The translations under genes and the position numbers were made by a program. Below are positions 6,301 through 11,203 of a stretch of DNA of 16,304 nucleotides, piece by piece (the first letter of the stretch is position 1; each line of letters begins with the position of its first letter). The stretch lies in the NCBI GenBank assembly GCA_023249715.1, contig JAHFCA010000011.1:1-16304 (forward strand), given 5' to 3'. This DNA comes from Elusimicrobiota bacterium (GTDB lineage Bacteria > Elusimicrobiota > Elusimicrobia > 2-02-FULL-39-32). The notes under the pieces were generated by a model. That model saw nothing but the letters and a program-made list of their open reading frames with translations. It was not told the origin of the DNA and searched no databases.

Positions 6301-9008
6301 GGAAGAAGAAAAATAAAGGATAGGACGGTACGCGCAAGAAAATCTCGGAGGTCTAAGAGAATAATCTCTAAAACGCTCCTTCGATTTTCCATGAGGAGCA
6401 GGGCAAAAGTGTCTGGATATTGAATCGCTCTGGCAATCCACCGCACAATGGTATGAGCAAAAGAAAATCCAAGGGTGGCCCAGGCCAACCCAAAATTCAT
6501 TAGTTCTGGACTTCCCACCGCAGCGCCGTAAGCATAGGTTAAGAATCCTATTGACGAAAAAACCACCGTTTCCCACCACGGAGCAACCACCAGCGGCTCT
6601 CCCAACCAACCAAGAAAGTTTTGCGCTCTTTGCTTCATATTTATAGGCATACTAAAGCGCGGCCAGAGCTCCCTCAACGGATAAAATATTGCTCCGGGAG
6701 TTTGCAGAAAATAGTCTCTCATAATACTATTCCATTCCTCTTTGGGAAGAATTTCTTTAAATCTTTCTAAAAGTATTTTGGCTTCATTGACTCCAACAGG
6801 AAAATTTTTATTTTTCATCCGGGCGATTGTTCCATAGTAAATTCCCGTGCCTTGAGACATAAATTTATAAGAAAATTTCAATTTGCGCGCTTGGTGAATC
6901 ATTTCAACGATTGCTTGTTTATTCTCAGGAGAAGCAGGCTTACCTTTGATGGACATTCTGATACTCCTCAGAGAAGGGGAACGAGGGGGGATTTGTATCT
7001 GCATAAATTCTTTTAAAGCCCTAAAAAGTTTGAGGAGTTCCTGCGGATTTGGTTTACGAGTTCCTTTTTTACCAAAGAATTTGCTGATTCGAGTTTGTTC
7101 AACCCCCGATCTTTTTATAACTTCTTTTTGAGCATGCCCCTTTTCTTTAGTAACGATACGGTAGAGGTGTTCTACTTCTTCAAAAGAAGGCAGAGCTGTT
7201 TCCGTATTTATTTGATTATCGCGCAAAGTTAGAGAAGGGGTAATACTTAAATCTTTTATTGGCGGAAAATCCCTAGTCTCAAAATGGCGCACAAGGTCTG
7301 CAAAATTTTTATCTCCTATTTTTTGCTTGCCTTGCCCTATGAGTTCCACTATTTTCATTTTTTCTTGCGAATCCCCCAGCAAATCCCGCAGATACTGAAT
7401 TAAGTGAAGAGAAAACCATCCCATATCTTCTTTAGCCTCCAAAGAAACCATAGACAAGTAATAACGATAATCTTGTTGAAATAAAAAGAAGCTACTATTT
7501 CTTAAATCCTCTATTAAATTTTTAAAACCGTCATATCCTTTTATTTTTGAATAAGGAAAGGAAAGTCCACAGATATTAAGAGAACTGTCATCTAAATTAG
7601 AAACCCGGGAATTCATTAATACTTTTTCTACGGCTGTTACTATTTTTTTGGGGAAGTTGATATCCATATTTACTTCTTCCGAATTCACAAATTTTCTTAT
7701 AATATCACGCCCCATTTTAGCCTCTATGGCTATGGCCGTCTCATGAACTCCACTTCTTCGAATATCTTCCCGTAACCAAGCTATTTCATGAGCTGAGAGG
7801 GAATTACTTGCCACAATATCCGCAATGTGCCAGAAGGGGGGGAGCCATTTTTTGCGGACTCCGGTATCGTAAATCCATTGGAGCCTCACAACTAAAACAG
7901 CGCCGATAAGCCAACTGGCAAAAGTTTCTATTATCCTGCGATACGGATATTGCCCAATTACATTAGGAAGAGATGGCCAATAGATGCTGTACCAGATTGC
8001 TGGAACCACAAGAACCTGAGATAAAATGTATCCCACAATTCTCCTGCTCCAAATGCGAGCAAACTTTTCTTCTGAATTCTCATTCCATTTCCCTTTGTGA
8101 GCTCCACTAAAAAGATAGGCCACCGGGAACCCTCTTAAAAGGGAAGCAGAAATCAAAAATGGAATGGAAATAGAATGAGAACTGGGACTGACCATGGTAA
8201 GGAATATCCCTAAACTCAAGCAGGAAGCAAAAACAAATTCCAGGATGGCGGCGGATTTTTCATGCCGAACACTCCCTCTTTTTACGGAATGCAAATGATC
8301 ATAAGCCCAACTTCCAAATATTTGAAACGGAATAAAATAGAGCGCCCATTCCCAAAGATAACCTCTCCCCATTTTTGTTTGCGGAACGGAAATATCGTTA
8401 TATTGTTCATCGGACTGAAAAAAAGTTGAGTCCTTTTTAAACTCCAGCAAAAGCTGATGAATCTGTGGCTCGATAATAAAATGTTTCCACAGTTCCTGCT
8501 TTGTGCGAATATCTTTAAGTTCCCACCCCTCTTCCACCTCAAATTTTTTCCCTAAGAGGAAAACCATCATCTGTTCATCTTCTTCTAAAGTTTGTTCTAA
8601 GGCTCCTTCCTTAGAAAAAACCATCACAAAGTTAATGCAGTGATCTTTTTCTTGGGTGGACCCAAAAATAGCGCGTTTGCCCGTGGCTGTTTCCTGAACG
8701 GGATAAGTAAACAAAAGTCTATCTAAAAAGTTTGCGGCAGGATGGTCTAATTTCTTTAACTGCTTTTGGTACTGCTTAAAGAAATCGGTGAATTTCTTGG
8801 GTTTGTTAAGGAGCCCTCTAGCCAAAATTTCCCGAACATCTTCCATAGACGAAGAAAGTTTGGAGACCTGCTCCATGGAATGGCTTAAGGGGCGCAAGCG
8901 TCCGTATCCCGCCTCTTCAAAACCTCTCGCTTGGGCAAACGGAGCCCCCAGCGCCGTAAACAGCAGGCACTGGACAACAAATACCGAGACAAATTTCCTA
9001 AAAAACAT
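1..9008 (-). CDS. Giant multidomain membrane protein (partial, C-terminus beyond window)
   Basis: A single open frame of 3002 complete codons runs from the ATG at 9006-9008 to the left edge, with no TAA, TAG or TGA in frame. The start is fixed by an in-frame stop at 9030-9032 and by the lack of any other ATG, GTG or TTG between it and 9008. The protein begins with a Sec-type signal peptide (residues 1-27; basic RK, hydrophobic core, AQA before the predicted cut). It then has an unrecognised exported region (28-218), five membrane segments (about 222-382), a predicted cytoplasmic region with HTH (383-795), CPBP module 1 (797-940), a Rossmann methyltransferase-like domain (1120-1330), a HEAT-like solenoid (1370-1945), a clan CD peptidase-like domain (2060-2200), CPBP module 2 (2266-2395), TPRs (2420-2490), a DOT1-like methyltransferase (2690-2860) and a phosphoesterase (2880 onward). 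No Shine-Dalgarno precedes the start. The frame is certain; domain names rest on motifs read by eye, and the overall function is unknown. Confidence 0.93.
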   Translation of the reverse strand, partial: MFFRKFVSVFVVQCLLFTALGAPFAQARGFEEAGYGRLRPLSHSMEQVSKLSSSMEDVREILARGLLNKPKKFTDFFKQYQKQLKKLDHPAANFLDRLLFTYPVQETATGKRAIFGSTQEKDHCINFVMVFSKEGALEQTLEEDEQMMVFLLGKKFEVEEGWELKDIRTKQELWKHFIIEPQIHQLLLEFKKDSTFFQSDEQYNDISVPQTKMGRGYLWEWALYFIPFQIFGSWAYDHLHSVKRGSVRHEKSAAILEFVFASCLSLGIFLTMVSPSSHSISIPFLISASLLRGFPVAYLFSGAHKGKWNENSEEKFARIWSRRIVGYILSQVLVVPAIWYSIYWPSLPNVIGQYPYRRIIETFASWLIGAVLVVRLQWIYDTGVRKKWLPPFWHIADIVASNSLSAHEIAWLREDIRRSGVHETAIAIEAKMGRDIIRKFVNSEEVNMDINFPKKIVTAVEKVLMNSRVSNLDDSSLNICGLSFPYSKIKGYDGFKNLIEDLRNSSFFLFQQDYRYYLSMVSLEAKEDMGWFSLHLIQYLRDLLGDSQEKMKIVELIGQGKQKIGDKNFADLVRHFETRDFPPIKDLSITPSLTLRDNQINTETALPSFEEVEHLYRIVTKEKGHAQKEVIKRSGVEQTRISKFFGKKGTRKPNPQELLKLFRALKEFMQIQIPPRSPSLRSIRMSIKGKPASPENKQAIVEMIHQARKLKFSYKFMSQGTGIYYGTIARMKNKNFPVGVNEAKILLERFKEILPKEEWNSIMRDYFLQTPGAIFYPLRELWPRFSMPINMKQRAQNFLGWLGEPLVVAPWWETVVFSSIGFLTYAYGAAVGSPELMNFGLAWATLGFSFAHTIVRWIARAIQYPDTFALLLMENRRSVLEIILLDLRDFLARTVLSFIFLLPYLVFDPFSATVLSIYAHSRFNYLVLSGLLPAWLPVMAIGLPIQTKAHEHIETLTAFADLVATDMVRTHIKPEEFEKNVQAYALARMEILSAINSKAMDEVGDYTSIKNLKLVWGLPQIAVALWGSDYRSHLVGLLQAYFESKDFKVMLPKFNKEYDLVPSNFSQWLKKNKKIFPAKLAGKEKLSQLLKNIIGFDPQGIQDRFNILFLPYVYYFMSVCKIVNPDHENLVGVYGGSGADIACFLLSTDAKVGYFVTNNRVDPFELQSYLRKWDWKTIDFDYTDEVYTSKKRLMGYGGVNFLESHPDTIYWAILAELKSIGVEKDSIKIGSVEGHTQLSFNWTHPNAKKKRNYTIYFINSKIENFGYRKNSSDLLREILEGGIDFYYEKAGVNISKSWHEFLPSIAGAIKVNGMVITDDFDVDLHPTDPMPYLEKMGSKFIQWDSTYSMRWWRMLIPFASSRDSGYGWELKIRKKIRSSIMTPADNMNWEQDILAFYKNGDIKSLKKIILEESDSGRINQAWKAFELFLKEDLSYDFGRDLFVSIQSLVYKKNITIPESLVRILEENLRNGKIGQVIFSESIKCLMWIYMKQPQLINESISETIEVLLKRQNLSALEFYALEDLITHAIAKKRPDLLRASFVKETISALQHGQFGWERNRSISRKTRDSLVYSSACDIIKTVVTCRPDLILESSILNIVEALFSYPNFEDYVYSGAADTLAAISAKHPSYVTHHILSTLNSFISTEKNKKLENFVTRHVNHAIEKILRKRFDLFNTELIKTQEEILRTDGYEDEIYKTTAEIIRFVASKQPAVIQKSTVESLMQSFQRKKIIESFFSDKDTSQNQYIATFEALLIIFKKRTELVSLTEILGTLESFLRNSSQLHTGIFIFTKQIVRKNPQVLESNYVKTLQNYANKFLNRNYARNTSVLKPIADCFKEIIYRRLDLIDQSTLNLLMRILKVEDLQPKTYLVVLDVFKYLIEAKPGFKQVIFFALESLMTQQGHEASEYRYAVGLMKRIVKKNPEIEKADGLFSVIKWMPEKLLGHPFHHWKIFEDAYFRMWTKEELAFYEAYSVANSIYELLEFSHLRVTKKNIEKGLEVILTLREMMSHHPEQIVFGPNVNAINILHQANEYNQGNLEFLELQAGTPPGKIQSFKGFSQKENALEAIRQSKGATTIYIHGHGGGKDFSLDSKEVNSQSLDNEKLPIGPYSINFEELADALLERGNLDQVKLIVDCCYPYNFSRLVLGYFIGKIMEEPEKEFGAPIVIAANSLGRYIYAGIFVEGLKNVLSAGSPLTLTDIFKAEKFTFEYEDPILLIPNPEPVYNYIQSKIPKIRWPSYFSIGSIFYQFYEMGKIVDPKNWKERMRNFFGWLGEPFTVAPTWETLAFPLVGVGLALGWDWATWGFAAAHIIARWIHRAKYRGWNSEPLWLLLIKDVRDFFTLYIISHLFLVPYLILDPISASVVTYYLHSRYNRLVLNDKFPQWLPWLPVATIFDDFEELGQRIMKSSPMDWTNVEMDNRIFDGLDAYGFGNYTDAETIFREVLQEGPEHSTAWINLGVTLSQLDRYPEAIYAQTRAVGLGNSLEQVENNWWNFQYIPEVENQFNQLGSWSQIALPVYSMPEDKGTQMVFASLISPILDSGNSEDPLTLYLKISELEEIKFEIQKRWIEYFYGTLYREGNLLEVDFNAISEDREKFNSLLQRYPVLYTAIDYSLIRFYPIATSLQQNLKEKLRNRVSKDTSIIPTIVEYLHHSSLPISDSALDWLLGLDFKKNELVINRELDRKKLYKENLIYEGTSYDKIRNMLRTLRLSAQDVLYDMGFGYGRVLIYAALALPHLISLKGVEILEERFEQVAQAKMNLNLNQIELSKGDVLNQDFNIGDIFFLFNPFVRPTLEIVAATLKEIANNKKIRVATWGSPSVSYFQTYHHDWLEPLHVLTDRSLDPLIIFESPEPNPPLVDVVEIKDETGRTILADIRNVRKLGVVGDVQSNYKKTRAALKKAGFVNNKGNWSADNSVLVFLGDLLDGGPNPWETLEFIYDLSIQAEKKNGKVIVLTGNHEELFLNWLEGEQNETTKKWNMVWRTNGGPQTVKDLLQEDISYE
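429..941 (-). other. DOT1-like SAM-dependent methyltransferase domain 2
   Basis: Residues about 2690-2860 begin with Y-E-G-T-S-Y-x-K-I and then motif I, DVLYDMGFGYGRV (D2719, G2721, G2723, G2725). A helix and strand end in an acidic residue (KGVEI, E2745). An acidic GDVLNQDF stretch and a strand ending FLFNPF follow. This is a good class I methyltransferase layout, close to the DOT1-type pattern DLGSGxGRV. The substrate cannot be told from sequence. Confidence 0.75.
1539..1751 (-). other. Two tetratricopeptide (TPR) repeats in the giant protein
   Basis: Residues about 2420-2490 contain a TPR pair. The first repeat has G-x-x-x-Y-G-x-x-x-Y-x-x-A-x-x-x-F (GLDAYGFGNYTDAETIFREV). The second has A-W-I-N-L-G-V-x-L-x-x-x-x-x-Y-x-E-A. 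These are typical protein-interaction helices linking CPBP copy 2 to the C-terminal methyltransferase-like domain. Confidence 0.7.
1824..2213 (-). other. CPBP (CAAX-protease/Rce1-like) intramembrane module, copy 2
   Basis: Residues 2266-2395 repeat the copy 1 layout. A start block FFGWLGEP...VAPTWET (E2284), then FAAAH (F2306xxxH2310), then HSRYN (H2370xxxN2374), with shared RDF, PYL and DP segments between the second and third motifs. The Glu, both His and the Asn are retained; as in copy 1, the second Glu of EExxxR is Thr and the Arg is lost (Pro here). The two copies are about 1470 residues apart in one chain. Confidence 0.65.
2409..2831 (-). other. Clan CD (caspase/CHAT-like) cysteine-peptidase-like domain
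   Basis: Residues about 2060-2200 carry the two hallmarks of clan CD peptidases. A hydrophobic strand ends in a His-Gly motif (ATTIYIHGHGGG, H2080 or H2082). A second strand ends in an acidic residue and Cys (VKLIVDCCYP, C2136 or C2137). A third strand with a small-residue turn (IVIAANSLG) and an aromatic GIFVEGL segment follow, as in caspases and CHAT domains. The His-Cys distance of about 55 residues fits. An alpha/beta hydrolase reading of HGHGGG is less likely because no G-x-S-x-G follows. Confidence 0.55.
3174..4901 (-). repeat. HEAT/ARM-like alpha-solenoid of about eleven repeats
   Basis: Residues about 1370-1945 are almost wholly helical, with a recurring element: an amphipathic helix ending in Lys/Arg, then P-x-L or a variant, then a second helix. 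The anchor positions are P1493, P1534, P1587, P1628, F1671, P1711, T1761, P1799, L1844, P1884 and P1923. Spacings run from 38 to 53, mostly 39-45, which fits HEAT repeats. Clear examples are MKQPQLINESI, KKRPDLLRASF, TCRPDLILESSI and RKNPQVLES. Such solenoids usually serve as protein-binding scaffolds. Repeat units are divergent at DNA level. Confidence 0.65.
5019..5651 (-). other. Rossmann methyltransferase-like domain 1
   Basis: Residues about 1120-1330 look like a class I SAM-methyltransferase fold. A hydrophobic strand leads into a glycine-rich loop (LVGVYGGSGADI, G1135-G1138), a helix follows (CFLLSTDA), then a second strand (VGYFVTNN). Late in the domain a strand GMVITDDF resembles the usual GG-xxx-DD segment. 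The first loop lacks the usual acidic residue before the glycines, so cofactor binding is uncertain. A non-enzymatic Rossmann domain is the alternative. Confidence 0.5.
6189..6620 (-). other. CPBP (CAAX-protease/Rce1-like) intramembrane module, copy 1
   Basis: Residues 797-940 are strongly hydrophobic and carry the CPBP motifs in order: APWWET (E813, where the family has EExxxR), FSFAH (F848xxxH852) and HSRFN (H920xxxN924). The catalytic first Glu, both His and the Asn are present. The second Glu is Thr and the Arg is replaced. In Rce1-type enzymes these residues form a glutamate intramembrane protease site. Activity is possible but not shown. The block resembles copy 2 near residues 2266-2395. 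Confidence 0.65.
6738..6896 (-). other. Possible second HTH-like domain in the giant protein
   Basis: Residues about 705-757 (HQARKLKFSYKFMSQGTG, IYYGTIARMKNKNFP, then NEAKILLERFKEIL) loosely repeat the helix, turn, helix and trailing-helix layout of the XRE-like domain 40 residues before it. The match is weak: the expected small residue in the turn and the Ser/Thr-rich recognition helix are only partly present. It may simply be a helical linker leading into the first CPBP module. Confidence 0.35.
7005..7175 (-). other. XRE/Cro-like helix-turn-helix domain in the giant protein
   Basis: Residues about 612-668 match the pattern of Cro/C1-type domains. A first helix (EHLYRIVTKEK) is followed by AQKEVIKRSG and the recognition-type helix VEQTRISKFFGK, then a basic turn (KGTRKPN) and PQELLKLFRAL. 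The spacing of the hydrophobic positions and the Q-KE-x-I-x-x-x-SGV core fit the family. It lies in the predicted cytoplasmic region after the fifth membrane segment, so contact with DNA is physically possible. Use as a protein-protein module is the main alternative. Confidence 0.7.
7863..8345 (-). other. N-terminal five-helix membrane region of the giant protein
   Basis: Five hydrophobic segments lie at about residues 222-240, 253-273, 280-302, 324-345 and 362-380. Loops after the first (VKRGSVRHEK), third (HKGKWNENSEEKFARIWSRR) and fifth (GVRKKW) segments are rich in Lys and Arg, while those after the second and fourth are not. By the positive-inside rule this puts the region before residue 222 outside and the region after residue 382 in the cytoplasm. 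That agrees with the cleaved signal peptide and with a DNA-binding-like domain just downstream. No family recognised. Confidence 0.7.
8928..9008 (-). other. Signal peptide of the giant protein
   Basis: Residues 1-27 have the layout of a Sec signal peptide: R4 and K5 in the n-region, a hydrophobic h-region of about 15 residues (VSVFVVQCLLFTALGA) and a c-region ending A-Q-A before R28. Cys14 lies inside the hydrophobic core without a lipobox, so a lipoprotein is unlikely. It implies that residues 28-218 are outside the cytoplasm. An uncleaved signal anchor is the alternative. Confidence 0.8.
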
Positions 9009-9019
9009 ACTTAAGATAT

Positions 9020-9048
9020 CGTATATTTTTTAAAAAAATTTCTCTCAA
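9020..9048 (-). promoter_or_regulatory. Candidate promoter of the giant gene
   Basis: On the minus strand TTGAGA (9043-9048) is followed after 17 bases by TATACG (9020-9025). Transcription from it would begin only a few bases before the ATG at 9008, giving an almost leaderless message, which agrees with the lack of a Shine-Dalgarno. The -10 box is imperfect and the region is AT-rich, so this may be chance. Confidence 0.3.
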
Positions 9049-9052
9049 ACTT

Positions 9053-9089
9053 TTTGTAACAAATTTGTAACATTTTTACCGTTGTAAAG
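9053..9089. repeat. Short direct repeats in the divergent intergenic region
   Basis: TTTGTAACA occurs at 9053-9061 and again at 9064-9072, 11 bp apart, and TTGTAA recurs at 9082-9087, where it overlaps the -35 box for the tRNA-tig unit. Between the first two lies the perfect palindrome ACAAATTTGT (9059-9068). About one helical turn of spacing would suit an operator. In AT-rich DNA, chance is a serious alternative. Confidence 0.3.
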
Positions 9090-9111
9090 AATCCCTTTAA
9101 AAACCTATAAT
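9082..9111 (+). promoter_or_regulatory. Sigma70-like promoter of the tRNA-Leu/tig unit
   Basis: TTGTAA (9082-9087) and a perfect TATAAT (9106-9111) are separated by 18 bases. The predicted start near 9118 would leave a leader of about 20 bases before the tRNA at 9139. It is the best match in the intergenic region, and no terminator is seen between the tRNA and tig, so it may drive the whole plus-strand cluster. Confidence 0.65.
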
Positions 9112-9138
9112 TATAGTTTCCTATTTAGGAATGTTTCC

Positions 9139-9219
9139 GGGCGCGTGGCGGAATGGCAGACGCGCTAGCCTTAGGAGCTAGTAGGGAGACCTGTGGAGGT
9201 TCGAATCCTCTCGCGCCCA
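9139..9219 (+). tRNA. tRNA-Leu (anticodon UAG)
   Basis: A full class II cloverleaf folds by eye. The acceptor GGGCGCG (9139-9145) pairs with CGCGCCC (9212-9218), with discriminator A at 9219. The D-arm has a 3-bp stem. The anticodon stem CTAGC/GCTAG encloses loop CTTAGGA, with anticodon TAG at 9172-9174 reading CUA and other CUN codons. A long variable arm (AGG-GAGA-CCT) marks Leu/Ser-type tRNAs. The T-arm has loop TTCGAAT. The 3' CCA is not encoded. It lies 54 bp upstream of tig in the same direction. Confidence 0.96.
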
Positions 9220-9273
9220 AGGAATTTGGGCTGCCCAATCCCGACACCCAATACTATTATTAGAAAGGATTTT

Positions 9274-10581
9274 ATGGAACTGACTTTAGAAAAAATTAAA
9301 TTTAAGACAAAGGAAGAGAAACCGTGCCAAGTCACCTTCTCTGTCCAAATTCCGTCGGACATTGTAGAAGCCAAACAAAAAGAGGTGACCAAAGAATTTC
9401 AGAGAGAAGCGCAGTTACCGGGATTTCGCGTAGGCAAAGCCCCCCTAGAACTCATTCAAAAAAACTTTGCCGATAAACTTAAAAGTCATACCGTAGACCA
9501 ACTCTTAAAAGAATCCGTGCCCCATGTTCTTCGGGAAAAAGAAATCATTCCTCTTTTTACACCCATGGTGGACCAAATTAACCTGGACGCCAAACAGGTT
9601 TTAAGTTTTACGCTGGTCATCGAAAGAAACCCGAATTTTAAAGTGAAAAGCTTTAAGAATATTTCTGTTGAAAAGAAAGTTAAAAAAATCACGGACGCCG
9701 ACGTGCAAAAGGAACTGGATACCCTTAGGGAAAGAAATGCCCAGCTCGCCCCTGCGAAAGCAACAAAGCTAGAAAAAACTCATTTTGCCGTTATAGATTT
9801 TGCGGGTTCCTTAGATGGAAAACTACTCCCCAATATGAAAGCGGAAAATCAGCTCATCGATTGCGCGTCCCCACAAACCATCCAAGGTTTTGCCGAGGGC
9901 ATTTTGGGCTTAACCGTGGGCGAAACCAAAGAAATTTCCGTTCCTTTCCCTGCCACTCACCCCAACAAGGACCTGGCTGGAAAAAATGTAATTTTTAAAG
10001 TGGCGCTGCGGGAAATTAAAGAAAAAGTGTTGCCCAATCTGGACGATGAACTCGCTAAAGATTTGGGAGTCGCCTCCCTTACAGATTTAAAAACGGCCAT
10101 ACAAAATTCTCTTCAAAAAACGGCCGATGAAGCGACTCAAACCCAAATAGAAAACCAAATCTGCGACCATTTGGTAAAAGAAAATAATATTCCGTTGCCC
10201 AATACGCTCGTCTCTGTGCAACTCTCTTCCATGGTAAACCAAGCGCTCAAAAAAGAGTTTGGCCCCAAGGCGGAAAAAGAAGATTTGGAACCGGAAATTA
10301 AGGAAAAAAAAGAATCGCTCATCAAAGAACTTAAGGTTCCCGCAGAAAAAGCGGTGCGCCTTTCCTATTTAATTGGAGCCATTACCCGAGAAGAAAAACT
10401 CGCCGCCACCGAGGAAGATTGGACTGCGGAATTGGAAGTGACGAAAAAAAATTATCCTGCCCAATTGGCCCAAATAGAAAAATCGTTTATCGAAAACAAA
10501 GAAAAAATTCTAAGACGTTTAACGGAAAGCAAAACATTTAAATTTCTAGTTGACAAAGCAAAAATTAAGGAGGTCGCATAG
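9274..10581 (+). CDS. tig: Trigger factor (ribosome-associated chaperone / peptidyl-prolyl isomerase)
   Basis: A 435-residue protein of normal length for trigger factor, which binds ribosomal protein uL23 at the exit tunnel and shields nascent chains. The N-terminal domain carries the ribosome-binding signature GFRVGKAP (residues 50-57). An FKBP-type isomerase domain follows at about 148-240 (VIDFAGSLDGK, GFAEGILGLTVGE, LAGKNVIFKV). The rest is the long helical SurA-like chaperone arm. The start is the ATG at 9274, preceded by AAAGGA at 9264-9269. An upstream in-frame ATG at 9193 lies inside the tRNA and is rejected. The gene ends 1 bp before clpP. Confidence 0.96.
   Translation: MELTLEKIKFKTKEEKPCQVTFSVQIPSDIVEAKQKEVTKEFQREAQLPGFRVGKAPLELIQKNFADKLKSHTVDQLLKESVPHVLREKEIIPLFTPMVDQINLDAKQVLSFTLVIERNPNFKVKSFKNISVEKKVKKITDADVQKELDTLRERNAQLAPAKATKLEKTHFAVIDFAGSLDGKLLPNMKAENQLIDCASPQTIQGFAEGILGLTVGETKEISVPFPATHPNKDLAGKNVIFKVALREIKEKVLPNLDDELAKDLGVASLTDLKTAIQNSLQKTADEATQTQIENQICDHLVKENNIPLPNTLVSVQLSSMVNQALKKEFGPKAEKEDLEPEIKEKKESLIKELKVPAEKAVRLSYLIGAITREEKLAATEEDWTAELEVTKKNYPAQLAQIEKSFIENKEKILRRLTESKTFKFLVDKAKIKEVA
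10567..10573 (+). promoter_or_regulatory. Ribosome binding site of clpP
   Basis: A strong AAGGAGG sits nine bases before the ATG at 10583, inside the last codons of tig. It fixes the clpP start and rules out the in-frame ATG at 10550, which lies deeper in tig without such a site. Confidence 0.85.
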
Positions 10582-10582
10582 C

Positions 10583-11203
10583 ATGCCCGCACTCGTCCCT
10601 ACCATTATAGAACGTTGGAACCAAGGCGCTGCCGTTGGTTACGACATATTTTCCAGACTGTTAAAAGACCGCATTATATTTGTAGGCGGTTATGAAGGAG
10701 CAGTGACCACAGATTCGGCCAATCTTATTATTGCCCAGCTGCTCTATTTAGAAGCGGAAGATCCGGACAAAGATATCAACCTCTACATCAACTCTCCCGG
10801 AGGAATGGTCTCTGCCGGCTTGGCGGTTTATGACACCATGCAATATATTCGCCCTCCCATAACCACTATCTGCATGGGAATGGCCATGTCCTTTGGAGCG
10901 CTTCTCCTAGCCGCTGGCACCAAAGGGAAACGCTTCGCTCTCCCCCATTCCCGGGTGATGATTCACCAACCGCTCATTTATGGTGAAGGAATTTCCGGGC
11001 AGGTCACCGATATTGCCATCGAAGCCAAAGAACTGGTCAGCACCAAACAAAAACTGACCGATATTCTGGCAAAACATACCGGACAAAAAGTGGAAAAAGT
11101 GCTGGAGGATTGCGAAAGGAACTTCTATATGTCGGCTCACGACGCAAAAGAGTACGGCTTAGTGGACCAAGTCATTGATACCCGCAAACTAAAATCGTCC
11201 TAA
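10583..11203 (+). CDS. clpP: ATP-dependent Clp protease proteolytic subunit, with Asn in place of triad Asp
   Basis: A 206-residue ClpP, the serine peptidase that forms the degradation chamber for ClpX. Family landmarks are present: SRLLKDRIIFVGG, LYINSPGG, nucleophile Ser103 in MAMSFGALLLAAG, and His128 in MIHQPL. The third triad position is unusual. By alignment to the E. coli segment ending TERDRFLSA, the Asp is Asn180 here (CERNFYMSA; codon AAC at 11120-11122). The residues around Ser103 also differ from the common GQAASMGA. Listeria ClpP1 is a known ClpP with Asn here, so reduced or partner-dependent activity is possible rather than loss. The stop overlaps the clpX start by one base. Confidence 0.95.
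   Translation: MPALVPTIIERWNQGAAVGYDIFSRLLKDRIIFVGGYEGAVTTDSANLIIAQLLYLEAEDPDKDINLYINSPGGMVSAGLAVYDTMQYIRPPITTICMGMAMSFGALLLAAGTKGKRFALPHSRVMIHQPLIYGEGISGQVTDIAIEAKELVSTKQKLTDILAKHTGQKVEKVLEDCERNFYMSAHDAKEYGLVDQVIDTRKLKSS

Noticed and set aside
6238..6609. A 123-codon minus-strand frame with many Cys and Arg
   Set aside because: It is a shifted-frame shadow of CPBP copy 1 of the giant gene; the real frame gives membrane helices and the E, H, H, N motifs.
1..9008. Reading the left half as several adjacent genes
   Set aside because: There is no stop codon in the frame anywhere from 9008 to 3, so separate proteins would need internal starts without stops; one gene is the simplest reading.
9225..9240. 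Short hairpin TTGGG-CTG-CCCAA after the tRNA
   Set aside because: The stem is only 5 bp and no T-run follows, so it is not a convincing terminator.
9193..9273. In-frame ATG upstream of tig, giving 27 extra residues
   Set aside because: It starts inside the tRNA-Leu gene and has no ribosome binding site; the ATG at 9274 has AAAGGA and matches the family N-terminus.
10550..10582. Earlier clpP start inside tig
   Set aside because: The strong AAGGAGG at 10567-10573 sits correctly for ATG 10583, and MPALVPTIIERW matches the usual ClpP N-terminus.
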